Origin: Solidesulfovibrio magneticus RS-1
GTDB taxonomy: Bacteria > Desulfobacterota > Desulfovibrionia > Desulfovibrionales > Desulfovibrionaceae
Direction: 5' to 3'
Length of the DNA stretch: 64,000 nt
NCBI RefSeq assembly: GCF_000010665.1
Contig: NC_012796.1
Span: 1,302,001 to 1,366,000 of the forward strand
How positions within the stretch are numbered: position 1 is the stretch's first letter; each line of letters begins with the position of its first letter. The notes below the pieces were generated by a model. That model was not told the DNA's origin, made no database searches, and saw only the letters and a list, made by a program, of their open reading frames with translations. Shown piece by piece: positions 57,745-64,000 of this stretch. The translations under genes were made by a program, and so were the position numbers.

Positions 57745-58440
57745 ATGGACTACATCCTCGACGGTTTGCGCCAGGCGCTCGAACTGCTCTTGGGCGGCGA
57801 TCCCGCCACCTTTTCCGCCGTCTGGACCACCGTGATGGTCTCCCTGGAAGCCGTGGCCGCCACCCTGGTCCTGGGAACGCCGGCCGGCTTTGCGCTGGGC
57901 TACGGCGATTTTCCCGGCAAGCGCACCATTCGGATGGTGGTGGAAACCTTTTTGGCCTTTCCGACCGTGGTCATCGGCCTTGTGGTCTACGCCTTCATCT
58001 CCCGGCGCGGTCCGCTTGGCGAACTGGGCCTTTTATTCACCGTGCCGGGCATGGCCGTGGGCCTGACCATCCTCGGGCTGCCCATCGTCATCGCGCTCAC
58101 CGCCCAGGCCGTGGAGAACCTCGACCCCCGGCTGCGGCCCACCCTGCTGACGCTCGGGGCCGGCCCCAGTCAGGTCTTTTTCGCCACCCTGGGCGAGGCC
58201 CGCTTTGGGCTTTTGCTCGCCGCCACCGCCGCCTTTGGCCGCATCTTCTCCGAGATCGGCATTTCCATGATGCTTGGCGGCAACATCAAATGGTCCACCC
58301 GCACCATCACCACGGCCATCGCCCTGGAGACCGGCAAGGGGGAATTCGCCACCGGCATCGCCCTGGGGATCGTGCTTATGATCATCGCCTTTGCCGTCAA
58401 CATGGCCGCCTCGGCCTTCCGTCGCCGGTCGGCCGCATGA
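57745..58440 (+). CDS. tupB: Tungstate ABC transporter permease TupB
   Basis: The 231-aa permease of the ModB/TupB type has about five or six helices. The ATPase-contact loop reads TLGAGPSQVFFATLGEARFG, and AFGRIFSEIGISMMLGGNI follows. No good ribosome site is visible before the ATG at 57745. It overlaps tupC by 4 nt. Confidence 0.93.
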   Translation: MDYILDGLRQALELLLGGDPATFSAVWTTVMVSLEAVAATLVLGTPAGFALGYGDFPGKRTIRMVVETFLAFPTVVIGLVVYAFISRRGPLGELGLLFTVPGMAVGLTILGLPIVIALTAQAVENLDPRLRPTLLTLGAGPSQVFFATLGEARFGLLLAATAAFGRIFSEIGISMMLGGNIKWSTRTITTAIALETGKGEFATGIALGIVLMIIAFAVNMAASAFRRRSAA

Positions 58441-59129
58441 ACGCCCTCTACGAACTCTCGAACCTGGTCCAACGCTACGGCGGGCGCGAGGTGCTGCGCC
58501 TGGACGACTTGGCCGTGCCCGAGGGCGCGATCATCGGGCTTGTGGGGCCAAACGGCGGCGGCAAGTCCACCTTGCTGCGGCTGCTGGCCTTTCTCGAAAC
58601 GCCGGCCCAGGGCACGATCCTCTACCGGGGCGAGCCGACCGGGGGCCGGGAGTACGCCCTTCGCGGCGAGGTGACCTGCTTTCCCCAGGAGCCGTATCTG
58701 CTCAAGCGTTCGGTGCGGGCCAACGTGGCCTTTGGGCTGGAGGCGCGCGGTGCGTCGGACGTGGGCGAGCGGGTGGAAACGGCCTTGGCCCTGGTGGGCC
58801 TCGATCCGGCCCGGTTCGCCGGGCGCATGTGGCATCAGCTTTCCGGCGGCGAGGTCAAGCGCGTGGCCCTGGCCGCCCGGCTGGCCTTGCGGCCCCGGGC
58901 GCTGCTTCTGGATGAGCCCACGGCCAACCTCGACCGCGACAGCGCCGAACTGGTGCGCCGGGCCGTGACCACCGCCCGGGAGCGCCACGGCACGACCCTG
59001 GTCATCAGCGGTCACGACCACGAGTGGCTCAAAGCCATCTGCGACGATATGCTGTGGATTCGCGACGGGCAGCTCGCCGCGCCCGCGCGCGAGGTCGGAC
59101 ACGTCGAATGGCCGCAGCCGGCCGCCTGA
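58437..59129 (+). CDS. tupC: Tungstate ABC transporter ATP-binding protein TupC
   Basis: The 230-aa ABC ATPase has Walker A GPNGGGKSTLLRL, Q-loop FPQEPYLLKRSV, signature LSGGEVKRVALAARLAL, Walker B LLLDEPTANLD and the switch histidine in VISGHDHEW. It starts within the tupB stop (ATGA) and lacks the C-terminal MOP domain seen in ModC. Confidence 0.93.
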   Translation: MNALYELSNLVQRYGGREVLRLDDLAVPEGAIIGLVGPNGGGKSTLLRLLAFLETPAQGTILYRGEPTGGREYALRGEVTCFPQEPYLLKRSVRANVAFGLEARGASDVGERVETALALVGLDPARFAGRMWHQLSGGEVKRVALAARLALRPRALLLDEPTANLDRDSAELVRRAVTTARERHGTTLVISGHDHEWLKAICDDMLWIRDGQLAAPAREVGHVEWPQPAA

Positions 59130-59225
59130 CGCCGCCCGGGCTGGGCCGGAGCAGCTTTCCCTTGGACAGCCAGCGCCGCCGTGGCGTCTTGTCCTGACGA
59201 CAACCTCTGCAAGGAGAAAAGCGCC

Positions 59226-59930
59226 ATGAAGGGCGTTCAGATTCTGGGCTTCAAGAAATCCGGCAAGACCACCCTGTGCGAGGCTTTGCTGGCCGAATTG
59301 GCCGGTCGGGGCGTGGCCCCGTGCGCGCTCAAGTGCACGCACAACCCGGGCATCGACAAGCAGGACACCGACACCGACCGGTTCATGGCCCACTGCCGCA
59401 CCGTGGGGGCCGTGGCCGGCTCCGAGAGCGCGCTGTTTTTCAATACCCCGCGCAAGCTCTCGGACATGCTGGCCCTGCTCGACGGCGAGGTGCTGGTCAT
59501 GGAGGGGGGGCGGGAACATGCCGTGGCCCCGCGCGTGCTGGTGCTGCGCGAACCGGCCGAAGCGGCCCAGCTGTCCGATCCGGGCATGGTGCTGGGGACT
59601 TTCGGCGAGGTGCGCGCCCCGGGGCTGCCCCATATCGAATCCGTTGCCGCCCTGGCCGATCTGGCCCTTGAGCGCGGCTTCGTGCTGCCGGCCCTGGACT
59701 GCGCCGCCTGCGGCCGGGACGACTGCGCCAGCCTGGCCGCCGACATTATGGCCGGCCGGGCCACGCCGGGCGACTGCGCCACCACCCAGGTGGCCATGGC
59801 CGTCAGCGTGGGTGGCAGGCGCCTGACGCTCAACCCCTTCGTGGAGCGCATCCTGGCCTCGGGTATCCGGGGGCTTGTCTCCGAACTCAAGGGATTCGGG
59901 CCGGGCGCTGTTGAGATCCGCATCGACTGA
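59226..59930 (+). CDS. MobB-like P-loop protein with C-terminal cysteine domain
   Basis: The 234-aa protein has the N-terminal MobB-type P-loop QILGFKKSGKTTLCEAL, so it binds GTP and probably assists Mo/W-bis-MGD cofactor maturation. After about residue 155 a cysteine cluster (CAACGRDDCASLAADI, then GDCATT) suggests an iron-sulfur or zinc site. The end, LTLNPFVERILASGIRGLVS, recurs in MobB fusions of anaerobes. The ATG at 59226 has AAGGAG upstream. Its place directly after tupABC supports a tungsten-cofactor role. The gene ends 1 nt before MITE copy C. Confidence 0.8.
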   Translation: MKGVQILGFKKSGKTTLCEALLAELAGRGVAPCALKCTHNPGIDKQDTDTDRFMAHCRTVGAVAGSESALFFNTPRKLSDMLALLDGEVLVMEGGREHAVAPRVLVLREPAEAAQLSDPGMVLGTFGEVRAPGLPHIESVAALADLALERGFVLPALDCAACGRDDCASLAADIMAGRATPGDCATTQVAMAVSVGGRRLTLNPFVERILASGIRGLVSELKGFGPGAVEIRID

Positions 59931-59931
59931 C

Positions 59932-60040
59932 TTCATGGCGCGTCCATGAAAAGCGCCTATGGCGCGACTTAGACGGCTATATGCAATAGTTTGTTTTTTC
60001 TTAAAAAATACTATCGTATTGTTTGCGGGACGTGCCGCGA
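59932..60040. mobile_element. MITE-like element, copy C (degenerate)
   Basis: It aligns with copy B orientation: GGCGCGTCCATGAAAAGCGCC at the left, then TTTTTTCTTAAAAAATAC-TATC-GTATTGTTTG (hairpin, right arm mutated) and GGGACGTGCCGCG at the right. The terminal repeats have decayed. It starts right after the stop of the MobB-like gene. Confidence 0.7.
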
Positions 60041-60119
60041 GCGGGCTGGGCGGCCGCGTCCGGCCCGGCTCCATGCAATCGTCGCGTGGCGGTTTTATGG
60101 CCGTCACGCCGGGATCGTA

Positions 60120-60148
60120 TTGTCTTTGGCCGGCTTCGGGCGTATTGT
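60120..60148 (+). promoter_or_regulatory. Possible sigma70 promoter of the histidine kinase gene
   Basis: TTGTCT and TATTGT are separated by 17 nt, 30 nt before the kinase start and outside the MITE copy. Confidence 0.35.
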
Positions 60149-60177
60149 GAAATAAACCGCTACCTGGAGGGTTCGCG

Positions 60178-61635
60178 ATGACCAGCGCCTGGGACGACGA
60201 CGTCGCCGGCATGGGGTTCGATCCCGGCCCGGCCGGGGACCCGGCCATTCTGGACCGCCAGGTTATCGACGCCGTGGCCCGTCGCATCCATCAGAAGATG
60301 GACGACTACGAGGCCTACAACTTCTCGACCAAGCAGAGTATCTCGCTCAACGTCTTTTTCGATCTGGCCCAGGAATTTCCCCACGTCGAGCATCTCTATG
60401 CCGTGTGTCTGCTCATCCCCAAGATGTTTTTCGACATCGAATGCAACCTCTATGTCCTGGACAGCAAGAGCGGGGCGATCCGGCGCTGCGCCTACAGCTG
60501 CGCCGACGCCGACGCCGGGGAGCTGGCCGATCTGCCCTTTGCCCGCAAGACCACCATCCGCGACGACCGGCTCTTCATTCCCATCAAGGGCAACCATGAG
60601 CTGATTTCCCAGCTGCCCTTCACCCCGCGCGAAGACGTCTTCGGCATGTTGGAAATCTACCCGGTCAGCCGGCTCTCCGAGCATGACCGGCTGTTTTTCG
60701 AGCGCTACGCCAACCGCTTCGGCTACCAGCTGCACAACCGCATCCTGGCCACCAAGAACAAGGAGCATCTCCAGTTCATCCGCAGCCTGGTCAAGGACAT
60801 CGGCCACAACGTCATTGTCCCCAACATCTATTTCAAGCTCTATTACAAGCGGCTGCGCTCCAAGATTGATCTGCTCAAGTTCTTCGAATGGAAGCTCAAG
60901 CAGTTTTTCGAGGGCGAGGCCGAGCCGGCCGCCGCGGCCGCCCTGGAAGAAGACCTGCCGGCCACCCGGGAAAAACTGCTGCGCGACCTCGGCTATATCC
61001 ACGAAGGGCTTATGGACCAGTATCGCCAGATACTGACCCATTACGAGCAGACGAGTCTGTTTTTGGAGACGCTCCTGCGGCGTTCGCACTTCGAGGAAGG
61101 CCGCTACGTGCTGGAGAAGCGGGCCTGCAACTTCAAAAAACAGGTCATCGACTTGCAGCTGGAGCGTTACCGGCCGCGTTTCGAGGAGCGCGGCATCGAG
61201 ATCGACACGTCCCTTGGCGGCGTGCCGGATCAGGAAGTCGAGGTGGTGGTGGACATCGGACTGGTCAGCCAGGTCTACGCCAACCTTTTCTCCAACGCGG
61301 TCAAGTACACCCGCGAGGTGACGGACCCGGCTTCGGGCCAGCGGCGGCGTTTCATTTCTTTTGGCTGGGAACGCAAGGAGAATTTCTTCGGTCCGGGCAA
61401 GGACGGCATCAAGCTCAACGTCTTTACTTCCGGTCCGGCCATTCCGCCCGAGACCGCCGCCCATCTGTTCGAGGAGGGCGTGCGGGGCGAGAACGCCTCG
61501 GGCGAGTACGGCACCGGACATGGCCTGTATTTCATCCGCGAGGTGGTGCGGCTGCATGGCGGCGTGGAGGGCTATGAGGCCACGGCCCTGGGCAATAATT
61601 TCTTTTTCGTCCTGCCCATGGACCCGCTGGTCTGA
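60178..61635 (+). CDS. Cytoplasmic sensor histidine kinase with GAF-like domain and atypical phosphoacceptor region
   Basis: The 485-aa protein has no signal peptide or membrane helix. Residues about 30-190 resemble a GAF-type sensor. Residues about 195-330 form helices with DIGHNVIVPNIYFKLYYKRL, a possible but non-standard H-box. The C-terminal HATPase domain is clear: NLFSNAVKYTRE (N box), GPAIPPETAAHLFEEGVRGE (G1/F box) and GTGHGLYFIREVVRLHGG (G2). No response regulator is adjacent. GGAGG lies 8 nt upstream of the ATG. Confidence 0.85.
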   Translation: MTSAWDDDVAGMGFDPGPAGDPAILDRQVIDAVARRIHQKMDDYEAYNFSTKQSISLNVFFDLAQEFPHVEHLYAVCLLIPKMFFDIECNLYVLDSKSGAIRRCAYSCADADAGELADLPFARKTTIRDDRLFIPIKGNHELISQLPFTPREDVFGMLEIYPVSRLSEHDRLFFERYANRFGYQLHNRILATKNKEHLQFIRSLVKDIGHNVIVPNIYFKLYYKRLRSKIDLLKFFEWKLKQFFEGEAEPAAAAALEEDLPATREKLLRDLGYIHEGLMDQYRQILTHYEQTSLFLETLLRRSHFEEGRYVLEKRACNFKKQVIDLQLERYRPRFEERGIEIDTSLGGVPDQEVEVVVDIGLVSQVYANLFSNAVKYTREVTDPASGQRRRFISFGWERKENFFGPGKDGIKLNVFTSGPAIPPETAAHLFEEGVRGENASGEYGTGHGLYFIREVVRLHGGVEGYEATALGNNFFFVLPMDPLV

Positions 61636-61668
61636 TCGGCCCTTCGGCCGCCTTCCCCCTCCCTCGCA

Positions 61669-61860
61669 GCGTTTCCGCCGCCCCCCTCTTTACCCATTTG
61701 GGGGGTCCGGGGCCTCAGGCCCCGGCCGCCGGAGGCACTCTTTTTTCTCTCCGTCTCCCCGCTCCTTGCCGCGTTTCCGCCGCTCCCTCCTTCACCCATT
61801 TGGGGGGTCCGGGGGCCTCAGGCCCCCGGCCGCCGGAGGCACTCTTTCTCTTCCTCCTCT
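61669..61860. repeat. Tandem duplication carrying two REP-like palindromes
   Basis: Two units repeat with a period of about 102 bp (GCGTTTCCGCCG at 61669 and 61771; CCCATTTGGGGGGTCCGGG in both). Each holds a palindrome with a TCA loop (CCGGGGCC/GGCCCCGG; CCGGGGGCC/GGCCCCCGG) and the tail GCCGCCGGAGGCACTCTTT. It separates the convergent kinase and ygjV genes and could double as a terminator because a pyrimidine-rich tract follows each stem. Confidence 0.85.
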
Positions 61861-62375
61861 TATTCTTTCTCTCTCACTTTCACCTTCTGCGCCCGCCACA
61901 GTCGCCACATGGTGTTGCCGTTGACCAGGGCGATGATGGTTTCGAGCAGCGTGCCGCCGATGGAGCCGGTGGCAATGTTGTTGGACAGCCAGCACAGGGT
62001 GGCGAAGAAGAGCAGTCCGCGCAGTTTCAGGCCAGAGAGGAAAAACGCGGCCCAGGTGCCGGAGCAGCCGGCGGCGATGGCGAAGACGGCTGTCCAGCCG
62101 TGGGCCAGGTAAACGCCGACGATGAGGTTGGCGGCCAGGAAGAAGCCGGCCAGCCAGGGCGAGCGGGTTTTGAGCGAAACGAACATGCGCACGGCGGACA
62201 GGGCGGCGGAAAACGAGGCGGCGTTGTTGCCGAGCCAGGCGAAGTGCACGGTGTAGGCCAGGCATTCCACGGCGATGAGCGTTTTAAGCTTCCAGTCGAT
62301 GCGCTGAATGAAGGCGATGACGCCAAGCACGAAGGCGAGGTAGCCCACGAGCTGGGCCGGCGAGGTGAAATCCAT
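61860..62375 (-). CDS. YgjV-family inner-membrane protein
   Basis: The 171-aa protein has five or six helices and starts MDFTSPAQLVGYLAFVLGVI. It contains QRIDWKLKTLIAVECLAYTVH and a C-terminal GTLLETIIALVNGNTMWRL, as in YgjV/Imp-YgjV proteins of unknown function. The ATG at 62375 has AAGGACG upstream; the 25-residue upstream extension is rejected. The last residues (QKVKVREKE) are encoded at the edge of the tandem repeat. Confidence 0.85.
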   Translation of the reverse strand: MDFTSPAQLVGYLAFVLGVIAFIQRIDWKLKTLIAVECLAYTVHFAWLGNNAASFSAALSAVRMFVSLKTRSPWLAGFFLAANLIVGVYLAHGWTAVFAIAAGCSGTWAAFFLSGLKLRGLLFFATLCWLSNNIATGSIGGTLLETIIALVNGNTMWRLWRAQKVKVREKE

Positions 62376-62626
62376 GAGGCGTCCTTGCGGCTGGCGCGAC
62401 GTGACAGGCGACAGCGTTGAAACACACGGGCGGCGGGGAGGCGCGCGCAAGGCGCATCAAACCCGGACAAGGGCCGGAGGTCCGGTCCGGCCGGGCGCGG
62501 GAAGCGCAAGGGACGGACAGGGCGAGGCGGCCGACACGATAGGCCCGGACGTCGAGACAGGTCTCTTGGCGTACCGGGCCTTGGCCGCTCTACGCCCGGC
62601 CGGCCGGTCTGGCAAGTCGCGGGCTG
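62376..62626. other. Divergent ygjV/trmB intergenic sequence
   Basis: About 250 nt of GC-rich sequence upstream of the TrmB promoter. No gene, repeat family member or RNA is recognised in it. Confidence 0.5.
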
Positions 62627-62681
62627 TTGACACCACTTCCTGGTGGTGCTAATTGCTTTGTCACCACTAGGAGGTGGTGAC
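62627..62681 (+). promoter_or_regulatory. Promoter and two operator palindromes of the TrmB-like regulator gene
   Basis: TTGACA (62627-62632) is followed by a 17-nt spacer and TAATTG. The spacer holds the palindrome CACCACTTCCTGGTGGTG (62631-62648). A second, GTCACCAC-TAGGAG-GTGGTGAC (62660-62681), covers the ribosome site. Both share CACCAC/GTGGTG half-sites, as expected for a dimer repressing its own gene. Confidence 0.7.
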
Positions 62682-62683
62682 GT

Positions 62684-63490
62684 ATGATCGAAGCGCAGGA
62701 ACTTGCCGCCCTGGGGCTGACCAGCTACGAGGCGGCGGCCTATCTGGCGCTTATCGGCCAGGCCGAGTTGACGCCGGCCGAGGTAGCGGCGCGAGGGACG
62801 ATACCGCGCCAGCGGGTTTATGACGTGCTGGCCGGGCTGGCGGCCAAGGGGCTGTGCCAGAGCCGGGAAGGCTCGCCGCGTACCTATGCCGCCGTGGCTC
62901 CGGCCCTGGCCATGGAGCTCTTGGCCGGGGAGCGGGCGGCGGCGCTGGCCCGCCAGAAGCAGGAGGCCGAGGCGGCGGCGGCGCGCCTGACCGAGGCCCT
63001 GACGCCGCTTTTTGCCGGCGGGCGCGGCCGCAGCGACCCTCTGGCCTATGCCGAGGTCTTAAGCGGCCCCACCCGCATCGCCCAGCGCGCCCTGGCCCTG
63101 GCCCGGGCGGCCAAAAAGCAAGTGCTGTCCTCCATCACCCGGCCGATGATTCTTTCAAACGACCAGAACCAGGCGTTTATGGAAGCGCCGCTGGGGCGCG
63201 GGCTGGCCTACCGGGCGCTGTGTGACGCGAGCGTGGCCGACGAGCCGGGGTTGTCCGGGCTGTGGCCCGGGCTCTGCGCCAAGGGGCTGGAGCTGCGGGT
63301 GGTCCCGGCGTTGCCGCTGAAGATGCAGTGTTTCGACGACGAGACCACGCTTTTATCCATGCAGGACCCGGCCGGGGGCCAGCCGAGCTTCACGGCAGTG
63401 GTCATCCACAACCAGGGCGTGGCCGCCATGCTGCGCCTGGCCTTCGAACATCTGTGGGCCGAGGCCAAACCTTACGCGGGGGGAGCGTGA
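62684..63490 (+). CDS. TrmB-family transcriptional regulator
   Basis: The 268-aa protein has an N-terminal winged helix (LAALGLTSYEAAAYLALIGQ, GTIPRQRVYDVLAGLAAKGL) and a helical linker. The C-terminal regulatory domain is PLD-like, with AKKQVLSSITRPM and LSMQDPAGGQPSFTAVVI. TrmB proteins usually sense sugars or other metabolites. It appears to control its own promoter and is coupled to the GNAT gene (TGATG). Confidence 0.88.
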   Translation: MIEAQELAALGLTSYEAAAYLALIGQAELTPAEVAARGTIPRQRVYDVLAGLAAKGLCQSREGSPRTYAAVAPALAMELLAGERAAALARQKQEAEAAAARLTEALTPLFAGGRGRSDPLAYAEVLSGPTRIAQRALALARAAKKQVLSSITRPMILSNDQNQAFMEAPLGRGLAYRALCDASVADEPGLSGLWPGLCAKGLELRVVPALPLKMQCFDDETTLLSMQDPAGGQPSFTAVVIHNQGVAAMLRLAFEHLWAEAKPYAGGA

Positions 63491-64000
63491 TGCCTTGCGC
63501 AGCCGTCAGCGCCGGGACGCCTGGAAGCAGACCGCCGGCGGGGGGGATCGAAATCCGTCGGGGCTATGAGCCGGGGCTTATCGGCCGGGCGGCCGAACTG
63601 CATGGCCGCTATTACGCCGAGGCCTGGGGTTCGGGCGCGCCCTTTGAGTCGCTCATTGCCCGGGAGTTCGGGGAGTTCGTCGAGGGCTACGACGCGGGCG
63701 ACGATCTGTTGCTCTCGGCCCACAAGGCCGGGCGGGTTGTCGGCATGATCGCCATTTACGGCCGCCGGCGTCTGCCCGAGGGGGCGCAGCTGCGGTTTTT
63801 CATCGTGGACCCGGCCTGCCACGGCTGCGGGGCCGGCAAGGCGCTGTTGGCCGAAGCCTTGTCCTGGTGCCGGGAGCGGGGCTTTTCCAAGGTCTTCCTG
63901 TGGACCGTCGACGGCCTGCCTGCCTCGCGCCGGCTGTACGAGAAGGCCGGCTTCCGGGTCACGGACCGGGTGCCCGACGACCGCTACACCGTCCTTCGAG
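63490..64000 (+). CDS. GNAT-family N-acetyltransferase, C-terminus beyond window
   Basis: The open frame from the ATG at 63490 (sharing its A with the TGA stop of the TrmB-like gene) runs 170 codons to the window end. Acetyltransferase features are LRFFIVDPACHGCGAGKALL (acetyl-CoA binding RxxGxG-like loop), FLWTVDGLPASRRLYEKAGF and the following strand RVTDRV. The protein resembles MarR-associated acetyltransferases of about 165-190 aa, so only a few residues are missing. The substrate is unknown; it is probably co-regulated by the TrmB-like protein. Confidence 0.85.
   Translation, partial: MPCAAVSAGTPGSRPPAGGIEIRRGYEPGLIGRAAELHGRYYAEAWGSGAPFESLIAREFGEFVEGYDAGDDLLLSAHKAGRVVGMIAIYGRRRLPEGAQLRFFIVDPACHGCGAGKALLAEALSWCRERGFSKVFLWTVDGLPASRRLYEKAGFRVTDRVPDDRYTVLR

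Noticed and set aside
58170-60287. 705-aa minus-strand open frame over tupBC and the MobB-like gene
   Set aside because: It is antisense to four supported features, including a repeat element, and has no recognisable domain.

Overview
The window is high-GC DNA with dense short-spaced operons. It most resembles a sulfate-reducing deltaproteobacterium of the Desulfovibrionaceae (Desulfovibrio/Solidesulfovibrio type). This is inferred from the gene set: an Lrp-fold siroheme decarboxylase subunit (alternative heme pathway), anaerobic cobalamin genes (cbiD, cbiA, cbiF, cbiET), nikABCDE for nickel, tupABC with a MobB-like protein for tungstate and molybdopterin, feoAB, and a single flagellin. No rRNA, tRNA, CRISPR array or phage region was found.

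Layout. 1-2078 (minus): a 7TM-DISM sensor gene split by an in-frame TAG, downstream of the siroheme decarboxylase gene. 2225-3217: gpsA. 3274-8405 (minus): a cobalamin cluster containing yjbQ. 8507-9187: a DUF898-like membrane protein. 9268-10424: an IS110-family element that appears to have landed inside a palindromic repeat. 10448-12276 (minus): a phasin-like/AarF pair. 12522-15879: DUF1269, flavin oxidoreductase, greA, nucleoside deoxyribosyltransferase and a small ORFan. 16117-18719: feoAB behind a Fur-like promoter. 18846-23996 (minus): nikABCDE. 24277-25134 (minus): purU. 25582-30353: livKHMGF. 30712-34079: a Thr/Ser-rich repeat protein, dgkA, a coiled-coil protein and an outer-membrane barrel. 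34250-52786: one continuous str-S10-spc-alpha ribosomal block (rpsL to rplQ, with fusA, tuf, secY, map, rpoA) behind a good sigma70 promoter. 52864-56159: a LysR regulator, an AT-rich sulfotransferase gene, and flagellin with a near-consensus sigma28 promoter. 56842-59930: tupABC-mobB. 60178-64000: a histidine kinase, YgjV, an autoregulated-looking TrmB regulator and a GNAT acetyltransferase cut by the window end.

The most unusual content is between the genes. A family of about 106-bp elements with 13-bp terminal inverted repeats (TAGTGTCGCGTCC) and an internal hairpin occurs five times, at 6291, 15877, 30351, 32676 and 59932. Three copies start exactly on the stop codon of the preceding gene and supply that stop (livF, dgkA and the ORFan at 15610). 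One copy has a compensatory base-pair change in its hairpin stem. They look like TA-targeting MITEs. A second family of GC-rich palindromes with a TCA loop (followed by GCCGCCGGAGGC in most copies) occurs intergenically, as a tandem duplication, inside the cbiA coding sequence, and as the apparent IS110 target. The non-coding end of the IS110 element folds into nested hairpins and is a candidate bridge RNA.

Three ABC transporter operons (nik, liv, tup) each have a perfect long GC hairpin between the binding-protein gene and the first permease gene, which suggests a shared way of making more binding protein than membrane components. Together the genes point to acquisition of the Fe, Ni, Co-corrinoid and W cofactors needed by hydrogenases, formate dehydrogenases and corrinoid enzymes.
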